From assembly GCF_000383615.1 (NCBI RefSeq), contig NZ_KB911617.1, forward strand, positions 11,497 through 75,496: a stretch of 64,000 nt of DNA, written 5' to 3'. The notes under the pieces were generated by a model, which made no database searches, was not told the DNA's origin, and saw only the letters and a list, made by a program, of their open reading frames with translations. Positions 1 to 11,532 of the stretch are shown in pieces. Numbering within the stretch: the first letter of the stretch is position 1; each line of letters begins with the position of its first letter. The position numbers and the translations under genes are program-made. Source of the stretch: Streptomyces canus 299MFChir4.1 (lineage in GTDB: Bacteria; Actinomycetota; Actinomycetes; Streptomycetales; Streptomycetaceae).

Positions 1-558
1 CCTCGGCCGCGTGTGGGGTCGGCACTGCTGGACTGCGGCGGCTCGCGGTGGTCGGTTTCTGGTCGGAGCTCATGGCCCGTGGTGCGGAGCTGGTGCCGGT
101 CGGGCAGGTCCTCGGTAGGGTGCGCGGTCGGTGCTGCTGGACCGTGGTGGCTCGGGGGTGGTGGGTTCGGCGCGGGGCTTACGGCCGGCCTGGCGTCGGT
201 CGGCAGGTGTTCGGTGGGGTGCGCGGGTGGCACCGCTCGGCTGGGGGGGGGCTCGGGTTGGGGCTCACCATCTGACTCGCGGGGCTGGGGCGTCCGTGAG
301 GTGTGGGCAGGCGGCCTGGTGCCGGTCGGGCAGGTCCTCGGTCGGTGCTGCTGGACCGCGTGGTGGCTCGGGGGTGGTGGGTTCGGGGCGGAGGCACACG
401 GGCGGCCTCGTGTCGGTCGGGCAGGTCCTCGGTCGGGTGCGCTGGCAGCACCGCTCGGCTGCGGCGGCTCGGGGCGGGGCTCAGCGCCTGACTCGCGGGG
501 CTGGGGGCGTCCGGCAAAGGCGGCAGGCGGTCCGGGGGTGGAGAGCGCAGGGGTATGG
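1..558. repeat. G-rich tract of four diverged repeats, no gene seen
   Basis: No convincing gene is visible; the open frames here have no start signal or family resemblance. The plus strand is very G-rich. A core of the form GGTCGGGCAGGTCCTCGGT begins near 98, 198 (diverged), 324 and 415, each followed by related text such as a GGTGCTGCTGGACCG or GCACCGCTCGGCT block and a CTCGCGGGGCTGGGG block. Spacing is roughly 90-125 bases, so this is an old, degraded tandem array downstream of the minus-strand PRC-barrel gene. Confidence 0.6.
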
Positions 559-936
559 TCAGGCCTCTACGTCCTCCGTGCCCGCCAGTCTGCCGAAGTC
601 CCGGTCCGGGAGCGGCGGTGGTGTGGCCAGGTCGAGGCCGTAGTGGTGGTAGAGCTGGAGTTCCTGGTCGGGGGAGAGGTGGCGGCCCACGCCGAAGTCG
701 GGGGCGTCCTTGATGAGGGTGCGGTCGTAGGGGACGTGCAGGGAGCCGTCGACCAGTTCGCTCGGCTCCAGGGGGACGAAGGCGTCCCGGGTGAAGAGGC
801 CGGTGCGTATGGCGGCCCACTCCGGCACGCCCGTCGCGTCGTCGAGGTAGACCTCGTCGACGGTGCCGATCTTGGTGCCGTTGCGGTCGAACGCCTTGCG
901 GCCGATCAGGTTGCGCGGATCGATGTCGGTCTGCAC
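559..936 (-). CDS. PRC-barrel domain protein
   Basis: A 125-residue cytoplasmic protein. Residues about 5-80 form a PRC-barrel-like beta domain: DPRNLIGRKAFDRNGTKIG opens the fold and EWAAIRTGLFTRDAFVPL continues it. PRC-barrel domains occur in RNA-processing and photosynthetic proteins; most Streptomyces copies are uncharacterised. The GTG start at 936 was chosen because GGAGGG lies six bases upstream and upstream codons look non-coding. It is divergent from the gcvP riboswitch transcript, with no partner gene on its own strand. Function is unknown. Confidence 0.8.
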   Translation of the reverse strand: MQTDIDPRNLIGRKAFDRNGTKIGTVDEVYLDDATGVPEWAAIRTGLFTRDAFVPLEPSELVDGSLHVPYDRTLIKDAPDFGVGRHLSPDQELQLYHHYGLDLATPPPLPDRDFGRLAGTEDVEA

Positions 937-1068
937 GTGCCCTCCACTTGGTCGCAACTCATCCGAAGCGGTCGTAAGCACTACGAAAGAGCACATCGGG
1001 GTGTGCGGCCACTCGAAGACCCGTGCGGTGTCCTCGCTGGTAGGCTTGCGAACGGCTGCTGACCCCGC

Positions 1069-1265
1069 GCGGGAGAGTCCTCCGGACACCATCGGAGGCG
1101 CCGAAGGAGCAAATCCTCCCCGGAATCTCTCAGGCTCACGTACCGCACGGACGAGGTCACTCTGGAAAGCAGGGCGGGTGTCGACGGCTTCCGCTCTCAC
1201 CGACGGTGAAAGCCGGCGGCCTTCGGGCGGCCGGTGAAGCTCTCAGGTCGAGATGACAGAGGGGG
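1069..1265 (+). ncRNA. Tandem glycine riboswitch upstream of gcvP
   Basis: Two consecutive glycine aptamers are readable. The first runs about 1069-1140, with the opening GGGAGAGTCC, the core GGCGCCGAAGGAGCAA and the closing CTCTCAGGC. The second runs about 1150-1265, with CTCTGGAAAGC, CACCGACGGTGAAAGCC, GGTGAAGCTCTCAGGTC and the closing GATGACAGAGGGGGA. Tandem glycine riboswitches normally activate glycine-cleavage genes when glycine is abundant, which fits gcvP immediately downstream. About 65 bases separate the second aptamer from the gcvP start and would hold the expression platform. Confidence 0.92.
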
Positions 1266-1330
1266 AGGCCGTCGGGGTACCCGCGCCGGGGTACCCCTCG
1301 AAGGTCGCGTCAGACCAGGAGGCCTCCGCA

Positions 1331-4216
<2,886 letters not shown>

Positions 4217-4229
4217 CCTGACGTGAAGA

Positions 4230-4252
4230 GGGCCCCGTCTCGGACGGGGCCC
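4230..4252 (+). terminator. Intrinsic terminator of gcvP
   Basis: GGGCCCCGT and ACGGGGCCC form a nine-pair hairpin with a five-base loop, followed by TTCTTCTTT, 13 bases after the gcvP stop. It lies between convergent genes, but the T-rich tail serves the plus strand. Confidence 0.85.
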
Positions 4253-4305
4253 TTCTTCTTTGTGCCGGGGACTGTTCGCTCGGGGGAATGTGCCGGCTGC
4301 GCGGA

Positions 4306-6258
4306 TCAGGCGGTGTGGACCCGGGGACGGCGGGCGCGGTCGGGTTCCGCCTCGCGGAGGACCTCTCGGGTGACGGGGGCGACTTCGCCCTGACCGAAGA
4401 GGAAGAACCGCAGGAAGTTGTGGAAGGGGTTGCCCTCGGTCCATTCGAAGTACATGTGGGGGATGCAGCCGGTGAGGTCGCGGACATGCAGGAGCAGGGC
4501 GGCCAGGGCGTTCGGGATGGAGGAGGACTCCAGGGTCAGGACGCGGTAGCGGCCGTGCAGGACCTCGCCGCGTACGGTGAGGCTCGCCTCGAACTCGGAG
4601 GGGTCCAGGACGGTGACCTCGACGAAGACGAAGTCCTCGCCGGGGAGGTCGTGGTCGGCACGGATCTGTTCGATCTTCTCGCGGTACTCGGCCTGGTCGC
4701 GCTGGTCGGGTTCGTTGGCGATGAAGCGGATCTTGCGGCTGGCGATGTCCCGGATGAAACGTTCCGCCATCGGGTCCAGCGTCACGCTGGTCACGCGGAG
4801 CTCGAAGGCGCGGGCCAGCCGGGAGAGCAGGGAGACGAGGATGATGCCGGCGATGAAGCAGGCGCCGATCTTGACGCCGTCGGGGCGTTCGATGACGTTC
4901 GCGACGGTGACGTAGAGAAACACCGCCGAGATGACCGCGAAGCCGATCGTCCAGCCCCGCTGGCCGGCCTTGCGGGCCGCGATGGTCACCGCGATCGCCG
5001 CTGAGCTGATGAGGACCAGGACGCCGGTGGCGTAGGCGCCGCCCTGGGCGTCGACGTCGGCGTCGAAGATCCAGGTGACCAGGAAGCCGATCAGGGTGAA
5101 GACGATGACCATGGGGCGCACGGCGCGGGCCCAGTGCGGGGCCATGCCGTAGCGGGGCAGGTAGCGGGGCATCAGGTTGAGCAGACCGGCCATCGCGGAG
5201 GCGCCGGCGAACCACAGGATGGCGATCGTGGAGACGTCGTAGACCGTCCCGAAGGCGCCGCCGAGGTATTCGTGGGCGAGGTAGGCGAGGGCGCGTCCGT
5301 TGGCGGGGCCGCCGGACTCGAAGTCCTTCTCCGGGATCAGGAGGGTGGTGATGAAGCTGGTGGCGATCAGGAAGACGCTCATGATCAGGGCGGCGGTGGT
5401 GAGCAGCTTCTTGGTGTCGCGGATCCGGCCGGCGGGACGCTCCTCGGTGTCACCGGGGTCGCCCTTGACGTGCGGCATGACGGCGACACCGGTCTCGAAG
5501 CCGGACAGGCCGAGTGCGAGTTTGGGGAAGACCAGCAGGGCCACGCCGACCATGGCGAAGACGTTGCCGTGCTCGGCGGTCAGCGCGCTGGACCAGTCGG
5601 CGACGACATGACCTGCGGTGATGACGTGCCACAGACCGACGACCACCACGACCACGTTGAGGGCGAGGTAGACGCCGACGAGGGCGACCGCGACGCCCAC
5701 GGCCTCCAGGAAGCCCTTGAGGAAGACGGCGCCGAGCAGGGCGACCAGGACGAGGGTGATCGGCATCTGCTGGTTGTGCAGGGTGCTGGTGAGGTGGGGG
5801 TTCTCGACCAGGTGGGTGGAGGCGTCGGCGGCGGAGAGGGTGATGGTGATCAGGAAGTCGGTGGCGGCGAAGCCGAGCAGGGTCAGGACGAAGAGTTTGC
5901 CCTGCCAGAAGGACAGGAGGCGTTCCAGCATGGCGATGGAGCCCTCGCCGTGGGGGCTTTCCTCGGCCACGCGGCGGTAGACGGGCAGGGCGCCGGCCAG
6001 GGTGACGAGGACGAGGACGATGGTGGCGACGGGGGAGAGCAGACCGGCCGCCAGTGCGGCGATGCCGGGCTGGTAGCCGAGGGTGGAGAAGTAGTCGACG
6101 CCGGTCAGGCACATCACCCGGTACCAGGGCTGACCCCGGTGCGGGGGCTCGGGTTGGGCGTGCGGGCCCACGTGGCCGCCGCCCTTGCCCATGTCCGAGA
6201 GACCTTCCAGCATCCAGGAGCGCAGACGACTCGGGGGCGGGTGCTCGGTGGTGGCCAT
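4306..6258 (-). CDS. APC-superfamily amino acid permease
   Basis: A 650-residue integral membrane transporter. After a polar N-terminus of about 45 residues come roughly twelve hydrophobic segments (about 50-470), beginning TGVDYFSTLGYQPGIAALAAG, with the helix-break pattern typical of the amino acid/polyamine/organocation superfamily. A hydrophilic C-terminal region of about 150 residues follows and is presumably cytoplasmic. The ATG at 6258 has GGAGCG upstream; a longer upstream extension has no such signal. The gene is convergent with gcvP. The substrate cannot be told from sequence; placement beside gcvP is suggestive only. Confidence 0.85.
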   Translation of the reverse strand: MATTEHPPPSRLRSWMLEGLSDMGKGGGHVGPHAQPEPPHRGQPWYRVMCLTGVDYFSTLGYQPGIAALAAGLLSPVATIVLVLVTLAGALPVYRRVAEESPHGEGSIAMLERLLSFWQGKLFVLTLLGFAATDFLITITLSAADASTHLVENPHLTSTLHNQQMPITLVLVALLGAVFLKGFLEAVGVAVALVGVYLALNVVVVVVGLWHVITAGHVVADWSSALTAEHGNVFAMVGVALLVFPKLALGLSGFETGVAVMPHVKGDPGDTEERPAGRIRDTKKLLTTAALIMSVFLIATSFITTLLIPEKDFESGGPANGRALAYLAHEYLGGAFGTVYDVSTIAILWFAGASAMAGLLNLMPRYLPRYGMAPHWARAVRPMVIVFTLIGFLVTWIFDADVDAQGGAYATGVLVLISSAAIAVTIAARKAGQRGWTIGFAVISAVFLYVTVANVIERPDGVKIGACFIAGIILVSLLSRLARAFELRVTSVTLDPMAERFIRDIASRKIRFIANEPDQRDQAEYREKIEQIRADHDLPGEDFVFVEVTVLDPSEFEASLTVRGEVLHGRYRVLTLESSSIPNALAALLLHVRDLTGCIPHMYFEWTEGNPFHNFLRFFLFGQGEVAPVTREVLREAEPDRARRPRVHTA

Positions 6259-7000
6259 CGGGGGCGCTCCTAGGTACGGCTCAGTTCGGGGGTCCGGCCG
6301 CCCGTCCGACGGCGGGACCAGCGTAAGCGGAGAGTGACGCTCGGGCCCGTGGTGCAAGGCTGCGGGGGCATCAAACTTCCGTTAAGACTCGGCGTGGGGC
6401 ATGCCGGACGCGAGGGACGGTCCAGTTGAGGGGGCTGTCTCGTCCCGGTTCGAACTGCTGGGGTGGGTCGGCCGAGGTGGACACGCAGCGTCATGTCGGG
6501 GCCGGGGCCGTGAACTCGCCGTCTCGCCGATGGGCACCCGACGTGGTGCTCTGACTGGGCGTGCCGGGCGACGACACCGATCTGCTTCGTAATGTTCGCC
6601 AGTGCTGACGAATGTTTCGGCGATTCAGAGGGTCAGGCGTCACGGGGCGCGACGGCATAGCCGTAGGAGGCTACCGCCGTCCTCGTGCACTGCGGACCGC
6701 CCTGTACGGAGTGAGTGTCCGGCGGGCGAGTCGATCGCCCTGTATCGCGCGGGAGCATTGTCCGGGCTTCCGAGTCCCGGGCCCGGACGCCCGGTCCGGC
6801 CGCCGTGCCCCCGCCCGGTGTGTGACCGTCACGTGGTCTCGGCGCCTCGGCGCCCTGTCGCCGGAGGGAGCCGGGCGGGGCGTCCCGCATCGCGGTCGCA
6901 GGGCGGGTGCTCGCACGGCAAGGGCTCCCCGTTCCCCGACGCGAGGCCCTCCGGGACGAGTTGGCGGGTCAATCCCCGAACATTCCCCGTGCACAGGGGG
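6259..7000. other. Intergenic stretch, no gene seen
   Basis: About 740 bases between the permease start and the bxl promoter. Open frames exist on both strands but show no ribosome site, family resemblance or codon pattern. Two similar short words (AATGTTCG and AATGTTTCG) occur near 6590-6632. Nothing else stands out. Confidence 0.5.
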
Positions 7001-7074
7001 TTGCCACCGTTTAGTAGCTGTCTCTAGGGTGCGGCAGCAGCGAAGCTTTCTGGATCTACTCCGAAACTTTCGGA
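7001..7074 (+). promoter_or_regulatory. Promoter and operator of the xylobiose operon
   Basis: TTGCCA (7001-7006) and TAGGGT (7025-7030), spaced 18 bases, make a plausible sigma-70-type promoter. Downstream, 7060-7074 reads TCCGAAACTTTCGGA, a perfect 15-base palindrome with a central C. A weaker copy, CGAAGCTTTC, sits at 7041-7050. Both lie between the likely transcription start and the binding-protein gene, a position suited to repression by the LacI-type regulator at 11533-12570. Confidence 0.75.
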
Positions 7075-7122
7075 CCTCAGGACGGACAAGGACGGCTCCG
7101 TCCCGTACCCAAGGAGCGCATC

Positions 7123-8418
7123 ATGGGCGACCCGGCACTGTCCCGCCGTGGTTTTCTGGCGGCGTCCGCCGCGGCCGGTCTGGGCATGACGGCACTGACC
7201 GGTTGTGGCGGCGACTCGGACGGAGGTTCGTCCGACGGGACGACCACGGTGGAGTGGTGGAACATCTCCACCACCGAGCCGTCGAAGAGTGTCTGGGCGG
7301 CCCTCGCCAAGAAGTTCGAGGCCGCGAACCCCAAGATCAAGATAAAGATCGTCCAGCTGGAGAACGACGCCTACAAGTCGAAGATGACGGCGCTGACCGC
7401 TTCCGGGAAGCTCCCCGACATCTTCCACACCTGGGGCGGCGGCGTTCTCAAGCAGCAGGTCGACGCGGGCCTCGTCGAGGATCTGACCGACCGGACCAAG
7501 CCGTGGGCCGACGGCCTGCTGAAGGTCACCAAGGAGCCGTACATCTACGACGACAAGGTCTACGGCATTCCGTTCGACATGGGCATGATCGGCTTCTGGT
7601 ACAACAAGAAGCTCTTCCAGCAGGCCGGTGTCAGCGAACCGCCCACCACCTGGGGCGGATTCCTCGAGGCCGTGAGCAAGCTGAAGGCGAAGAACATCAC
7701 GCCCATCGCGCTCGCCGGCAAGGAGAAGTGGCCCGGCATGTACTACTGGGCCTACCTCGCGATGCGCACCGCGGGCATCGACGCGCTCCAGAAGGCCAGT
7801 GAGGACAAGGACTTCACCGGTGCCGGATTCGTCGAGGCCGGCCGGCACCTCAAGCAGCTCGTGGACCTCCAGCCCTTCCAGAAGGGGTTCCTCAACGCGG
7901 CCTACTCCACCCCGACCGGCCAGGCGGCCGCCGTGGGCAACGGCAAGGCGGCCATGGAACTCATGGGTCAGTGGGCCCCGTCCGTGGAGGCCGACGCCGG
8001 GAAGGGCCTCGGCAACGACCTCGGGTTCTTCCCGTTCCCCGCGGTCGAGGGAGGCAAGGGCGCCATCACCGAGGTGTTCGGCGGCGGCGGCGGACACGCC
8101 CTGCGCCGGGGCGCCCCACAGGCGGCCGTCGAGTTCCTGAAGTTCTTCGCCTCCGAGGCCACCGAACTGGAACTGGTCAAGAAGACCAGCATCCTTCCCG
8201 TGCTGCCGAACGCCGAGAAGGCCATGACCGACCCCAACCTCAAGCTCGTCCAGGCCCAGTTGAAGGCCGCCACCGGCTTCCAGCTCTATCTCGACCAGGC
8301 GTACGCCCCCGCCGTCGGCCAGGAGGTCAACGACAGCGTGGCCGCGCTGATCGCCGGCTCCAAGTCCCCCGAGCAGGTCGCCCAGTCGATCACGCAGACC
8401 GCGAAGGAAGAGCAGTAG
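7123..8418 (+). CDS. bxlE: Xylobiose/xylo-oligosaccharide ABC transporter, solute-binding lipoprotein
   Basis: A 431-residue extracytoplasmic binding protein of solute-binding family 1. The N-terminus SRRGFLAASAAAGLGMTAL followed by TGC is a twin-arginine signal with a lipobox, so it is probably a Tat-exported lipoprotein. The mature protein shows the usual sugar-binding pattern, with VEWWNISTTEPS at the start and DIFHTWGGGVLKQ in the first lobe. Overall resemblance is to BxlE of Streptomyces. It opens a tight operon with two permeases (six-base gap to the next gene) and a xylanase. No ATPase gene is present, as expected where a shared MsiK serves many sugar transporters. Confidence 0.88.
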   Translation: MGDPALSRRGFLAASAAAGLGMTALTGCGGDSDGGSSDGTTTVEWWNISTTEPSKSVWAALAKKFEAANPKIKIKIVQLENDAYKSKMTALTASGKLPDIFHTWGGGVLKQQVDAGLVEDLTDRTKPWADGLLKVTKEPYIYDDKVYGIPFDMGMIGFWYNKKLFQQAGVSEPPTTWGGFLEAVSKLKAKNITPIALAGKEKWPGMYYWAYLAMRTAGIDALQKASEDKDFTGAGFVEAGRHLKQLVDLQPFQKGFLNAAYSTPTGQAAAVGNGKAAMELMGQWAPSVEADAGKGLGNDLGFFPFPAVEGGKGAITEVFGGGGGHALRRGAPQAAVEFLKFFASEATELELVKKTSILPVLPNAEKAMTDPNLKLVQAQLKAATGFQLYLDQAYAPAVGQEVNDSVAALIAGSKSPEQVAQSITQTAKEEQ

Positions 8419-8424
8419 CCCGCG

Positions 8425-9423
8425 ATGACCTCCACGTTCCTCGCAGACAAGCGGAGCGGTCCGGGCACCGATCTCCCGCCCCCGGAATCGGTCAGGGCCC
8501 GGGGGCGGGGCCGCCGGCGCGTACTGCACTGGCTGACCGCGGTGGGCTTCCAACTGCCCGCCCTGGTGCTGTTCATCGGCATGGTCCTGCTGCCGATGCT
8601 GTTCGCGCTGTACGCCGCCTTCTTCCGCTGGGGCGGCTTCGGCATGCCCTCCGACTACGTCGGCACCGACAACTTCACCGACCTCTTCGACAACCCGATC
8701 TTCCTCGGCGACCTGTGGCGCTGCCTGGTCCTGGTGCTGCTCTCCCTCGCGCTCCAGCTGCCGTTCGCGCTCGCCATGGCGGTCCTGCTCAACCAGAAGC
8801 TCCGCGGCCGGGCCGTCTACCGGATGCTGTTCTTCGCGCCCTACGTCCTGTCCGAGGCGATCACGGGCGTGCTGTTCAGCATGGTCTTCGCCCCGGACGA
8901 CGGACTCGCCGACCATGTCCTGGGCGCGGTCGGACTCGACGGCCTGGGCGGGCTGTGGTTCGCCGACCCGTCGTATGTCATGGCGACGCTCTTCCTCGTC
9001 ATGACCTGGAAGTACTTCGGCTTCCACATGATGCTCTACCTGGCCGGACTCCAGTCCATCCCACGGGAGTTGACCGAGGCGGCGCTCATCGACGGCGCCG
9101 GCGCCTGGCAGCGGTTCCGCAACGTCACCCTGCCGTTGCTCGCGCCCACCCTGCGCATCAGCGTCTTCCTGTCCGTCATCGGGGCGATCCAGCTCTTCGA
9201 CCTGGTCTGGGTGATCACCCAGGGCGGGCCCGACCACCACTCCGAGACGATGGCCGTGACCATGTTCCAGTACGGCTTCAAGCGCTACCAGGTCGGCTAC
9301 GCCAGCGCGATCAGCGTGGTCATGTTCGGCATCTGCCTCGTCTTCGCCCTCGCCTACCAGCGGTTCGTGCTCCGCCGCGATCTCGAAGGGGCCACCACGA
9401 CGATGAGGGGGGACGGCAAGTGA
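8425..9423 (+). CDS. bxlF: Xylobiose ABC transporter permease (first)
   Basis: A 332-residue inner-membrane permease of the MalF type. After a basic N-terminal tail there are about six transmembrane segments, and EAALIDGAGAWQRFRNVTLP is the EAA loop that contacts the ATPase. It starts six bases after the binding-protein stop and its own stop overlaps the next gene (GTGA), indicating translational coupling. It pairs with the following permease to form the channel. The sugar is inferred from the binding protein and the xylanase. Confidence 0.87.
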   Translation: MTSTFLADKRSGPGTDLPPPESVRARGRGRRRVLHWLTAVGFQLPALVLFIGMVLLPMLFALYAAFFRWGGFGMPSDYVGTDNFTDLFDNPIFLGDLWRCLVLVLLSLALQLPFALAMAVLLNQKLRGRAVYRMLFFAPYVLSEAITGVLFSMVFAPDDGLADHVLGAVGLDGLGGLWFADPSYVMATLFLVMTWKYFGFHMMLYLAGLQSIPRELTEAALIDGAGAWQRFRNVTLPLLAPTLRISVFLSVIGAIQLFDLVWVITQGGPDHHSETMAVTMFQYGFKRYQVGYASAISVVMFGICLVFALAYQRFVLRRDLEGATTTMRGDGK

Positions 9424-10253
9424 CGCGCCGTACAGAGGGTGTGCGCACCCTGCCGCTGCACGTGATCCTCGTCGTCGTCGGCGCGGTGATGATCGTGCCG
9501 CTCGTGTATGCCGTCCTGTCCGGGTTCAAGTCCACCGACGAACTTTCCAGCAATCCCTTCGGTCTGCCCGAGCACTGGCTGACCAGCAACTACACCGACA
9601 TCCTCGGCGGCGGCGACTTCTGGCGGCTGCTCGGCAGCAGCACCCTGATCGCGGTCGGTACGACGGTGCTGGTGGTCGCTCTGTCCGCGCTCGCCGCGTT
9701 CTCCTTCGCCCGGTTCGCCTTCCGCGGCCGGGAGGCGCTGTTCACGCTCTTCACGATGGGGCTGATGTTCCCCTTCGCGGTGGCGGTCCTCCCGCTGTTC
9801 CTGCTGCTGCGCTATCTGGGGCTGCTGGACAACCCGCTGGGCGTGATCCTGCCGCAGGCCGCCTTCGGACTGCCGATGACGATCATCATCCTGCGGGCCT
9901 TCTTCCGGGAGATCCCCGGCGAGCTGGAGGAGGCGGCCACCCTCGACGGGTGCACCTCCTTCGGGTTCTTCTGGCGGGTGCTGCTGCCCATGGCACGGCC
10001 CGCGCTCGGCACGGTCTCGGTGCTCGCCGTCGTCACCAGCTGGAACAACTTCATGCTGCCGCTGCTGGTGTTCACCGACAACACGTGGTGGACGCTGCCC
10101 ATCGGGGTGCAGCAGTTCCAGGGCCAGTACTCCGCGGAGTACGCCCGTGTCTTCGCCTATCTCGTCCTGGCGATGGTGCCCGCCCTGGCCTTCTACTCGG
10201 TCGCCGAGCGCCAGCTCGTCGGCGGCCTCACCGCCGGTGCCACGAAGGGCTGA
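9420..10253 (+). CDS. bxlG: Xylobiose ABC transporter permease (second)
   Basis: A 277-residue permease of the MalG type with six predicted membrane helices and the EAA-loop motif EEAATLDGCTSFGFFWRVLL. The GTG start at 9420 overlaps the preceding stop by three bases, so I take the short form; longer in-frame upstream text only reads through the first permease gene. It is the last transporter gene; the xylanase begins about 60 bases later, probably on the same mRNA. Confidence 0.87.
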   Translation: MTRRTEGVRTLPLHVILVVVGAVMIVPLVYAVLSGFKSTDELSSNPFGLPEHWLTSNYTDILGGGDFWRLLGSSTLIAVGTTVLVVALSALAAFSFARFAFRGREALFTLFTMGLMFPFAVAVLPLFLLLRYLGLLDNPLGVILPQAAFGLPMTIIILRAFFREIPGELEEAATLDGCTSFGFFWRVLLPMARPALGTVSVLAVVTSWNNFMLPLLVFTDNTWWTLPIGVQQFQGQYSAEYARVFAYLVLAMVPALAFYSVAERQLVGGLTAGATKG

Positions 10254-10313
10254 CGGCGGCGTCTCGAAAAGTACGGCTCACCCACCCCGCACCCGCACGT
10301 GAGGAGTCGCCCC

Positions 10314-11351
10314 ATGCGCAAAAACCGTCTGAGACTCGTCGGAGTCCTGGCCGCGGCCCTGGTCGTCACCGGCATCGGCGCACCCGCCCAGGCCCACGGG
10401 AAGCCGGCCACACTGGCCGACCTCGCCCAGCGCCACGGCCGCTACTTCGGCAGCGCCACCGACAACCCCGAGCTCGTCGACGAGCCGTACAAGAAGCTCC
10501 TCGGCAGCGAGTTCGACCAGATCACGCCGGGCAACGGCATGAAGTGGTACGCCACCGAACCCGAGCCGGGCGTCTTCGACTGGACCAACGGCGACGAGAT
10601 CGTGAACCTCGCCCGCGCGAACCACCAGAAGGTGCGCGGTCACACCCTCGTGTGGCACAGCCAGTTGCCCGACTGGATCACCTCGCGCGAGTGGACGGCG
10701 GACGAGCTGAGGCCCGTACTGAAGAAGCACATCCAGACGGAGGTACGGCACTACCGGGGCAAGGTCTTCGCCTGGGATGTCGTCAACGAGGCCTTCAACG
10801 AGGACGGCACCTACCGCGAGTCCGTCTTCTACAAGACCCTCGGCCCCGGGTACATCGCCGACGCCCTGCGCTGGGCCCGCCAGGCCGACCCCAAGGTCAA
10901 GCTCTACCTCAACGACTACAACATCGAGGGGATCGGGGCGAAGAGCGACGCCTACTACGACCTGGCCAAGGAGCTGAAGGCGAAGGGCGTTCCGCTCGAC
11001 GGGATCGGACTCCAGACCCATCTGGCGCTCCAGTACGGCTATCCGACCACCCTGGAGGACAACCTCCGCCGCTTCTCCAAGCTCGGCCTGGACACCGCGC
11101 TCACCGAGGTCGACATCCGCATGATCCTGCCCGCGACCGAGGAGAAGCTGGCCCAACAGGCCCAGTGGTACGCCGACTTGACCGACGCGTGCCTCGCGGT
11201 GCGACGGTGTGTCGGCATCACCGTCTGGGACTACACCGACAAGTACTCCTGGATCCCGGCGTTCTTCGAGGGCCAGGGAGCCGCGCTGCCCTGGGACGAG
11301 CAACTCCAGCCGAAGCCGGCGTACTACGCGATTCGGGCCGCGCTGAAGTAG
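10314..11351 (+). CDS. Secreted GH10 endo-1,4-beta-xylanase
   Basis: A 345-residue secreted glycoside hydrolase family 10 enzyme that cleaves internal beta-1,4 bonds in xylan. A signal peptide of about 30 residues ends near GAPAQAHG. The GH10 barrel shows GHTLVWHSQLP, the acid/base glutamate in WDVVNEAFNEDG (E159) and the nucleophile in LTEVDIRM (E265). It is a bare catalytic domain: there is no carbohydrate-binding module or linker. The ATG at 10314 follows GAGGAG. Together with the upstream transporter it forms a cut-and-import unit for xylan. Confidence 0.93.
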   Translation: MRKNRLRLVGVLAAALVVTGIGAPAQAHGKPATLADLAQRHGRYFGSATDNPELVDEPYKKLLGSEFDQITPGNGMKWYATEPEPGVFDWTNGDEIVNLARANHQKVRGHTLVWHSQLPDWITSREWTADELRPVLKKHIQTEVRHYRGKVFAWDVVNEAFNEDGTYRESVFYKTLGPGYIADALRWARQADPKVKLYLNDYNIEGIGAKSDAYYDLAKELKAKGVPLDGIGLQTHLALQYGYPTTLEDNLRRFSKLGLDTALTEVDIRMILPATEEKLAQQAQWYADLTDACLAVRRCVGITVWDYTDKYSWIPAFFEGQGAALPWDEQLQPKPAYYAIRAALK

Positions 11352-11532
11352 GGCGCGAGGGAGAGGGGCGGGCCGGGGCGGCCGCGGCGGATTCACGTTG
11401 TCCTGCCGGGGCCGCCGGCTGGCTTGACCGACGGTCGAGGAGCGGCGGGAATCCTGATGGCCGGGTCCGGTCCGGCTGCCGGGCGCGCCATTCGCCCGTG
11501 CCGCCCGGGCGGCGGACGAGCGTTCTGGATCC

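Noticed and set aside
5134..6273. A 379-codon plus-strand frame opposite the permease
   Set aside because: It is Gly/Asp/Glu-rich antisense text without a ribosome site, and the permease frame has clear membrane helices.
6401..7027. Small open frames between the permease and the bxl operon
   Set aside because: No family resemblance, no start signals, and base pattern typical of non-coding GC-rich DNA.
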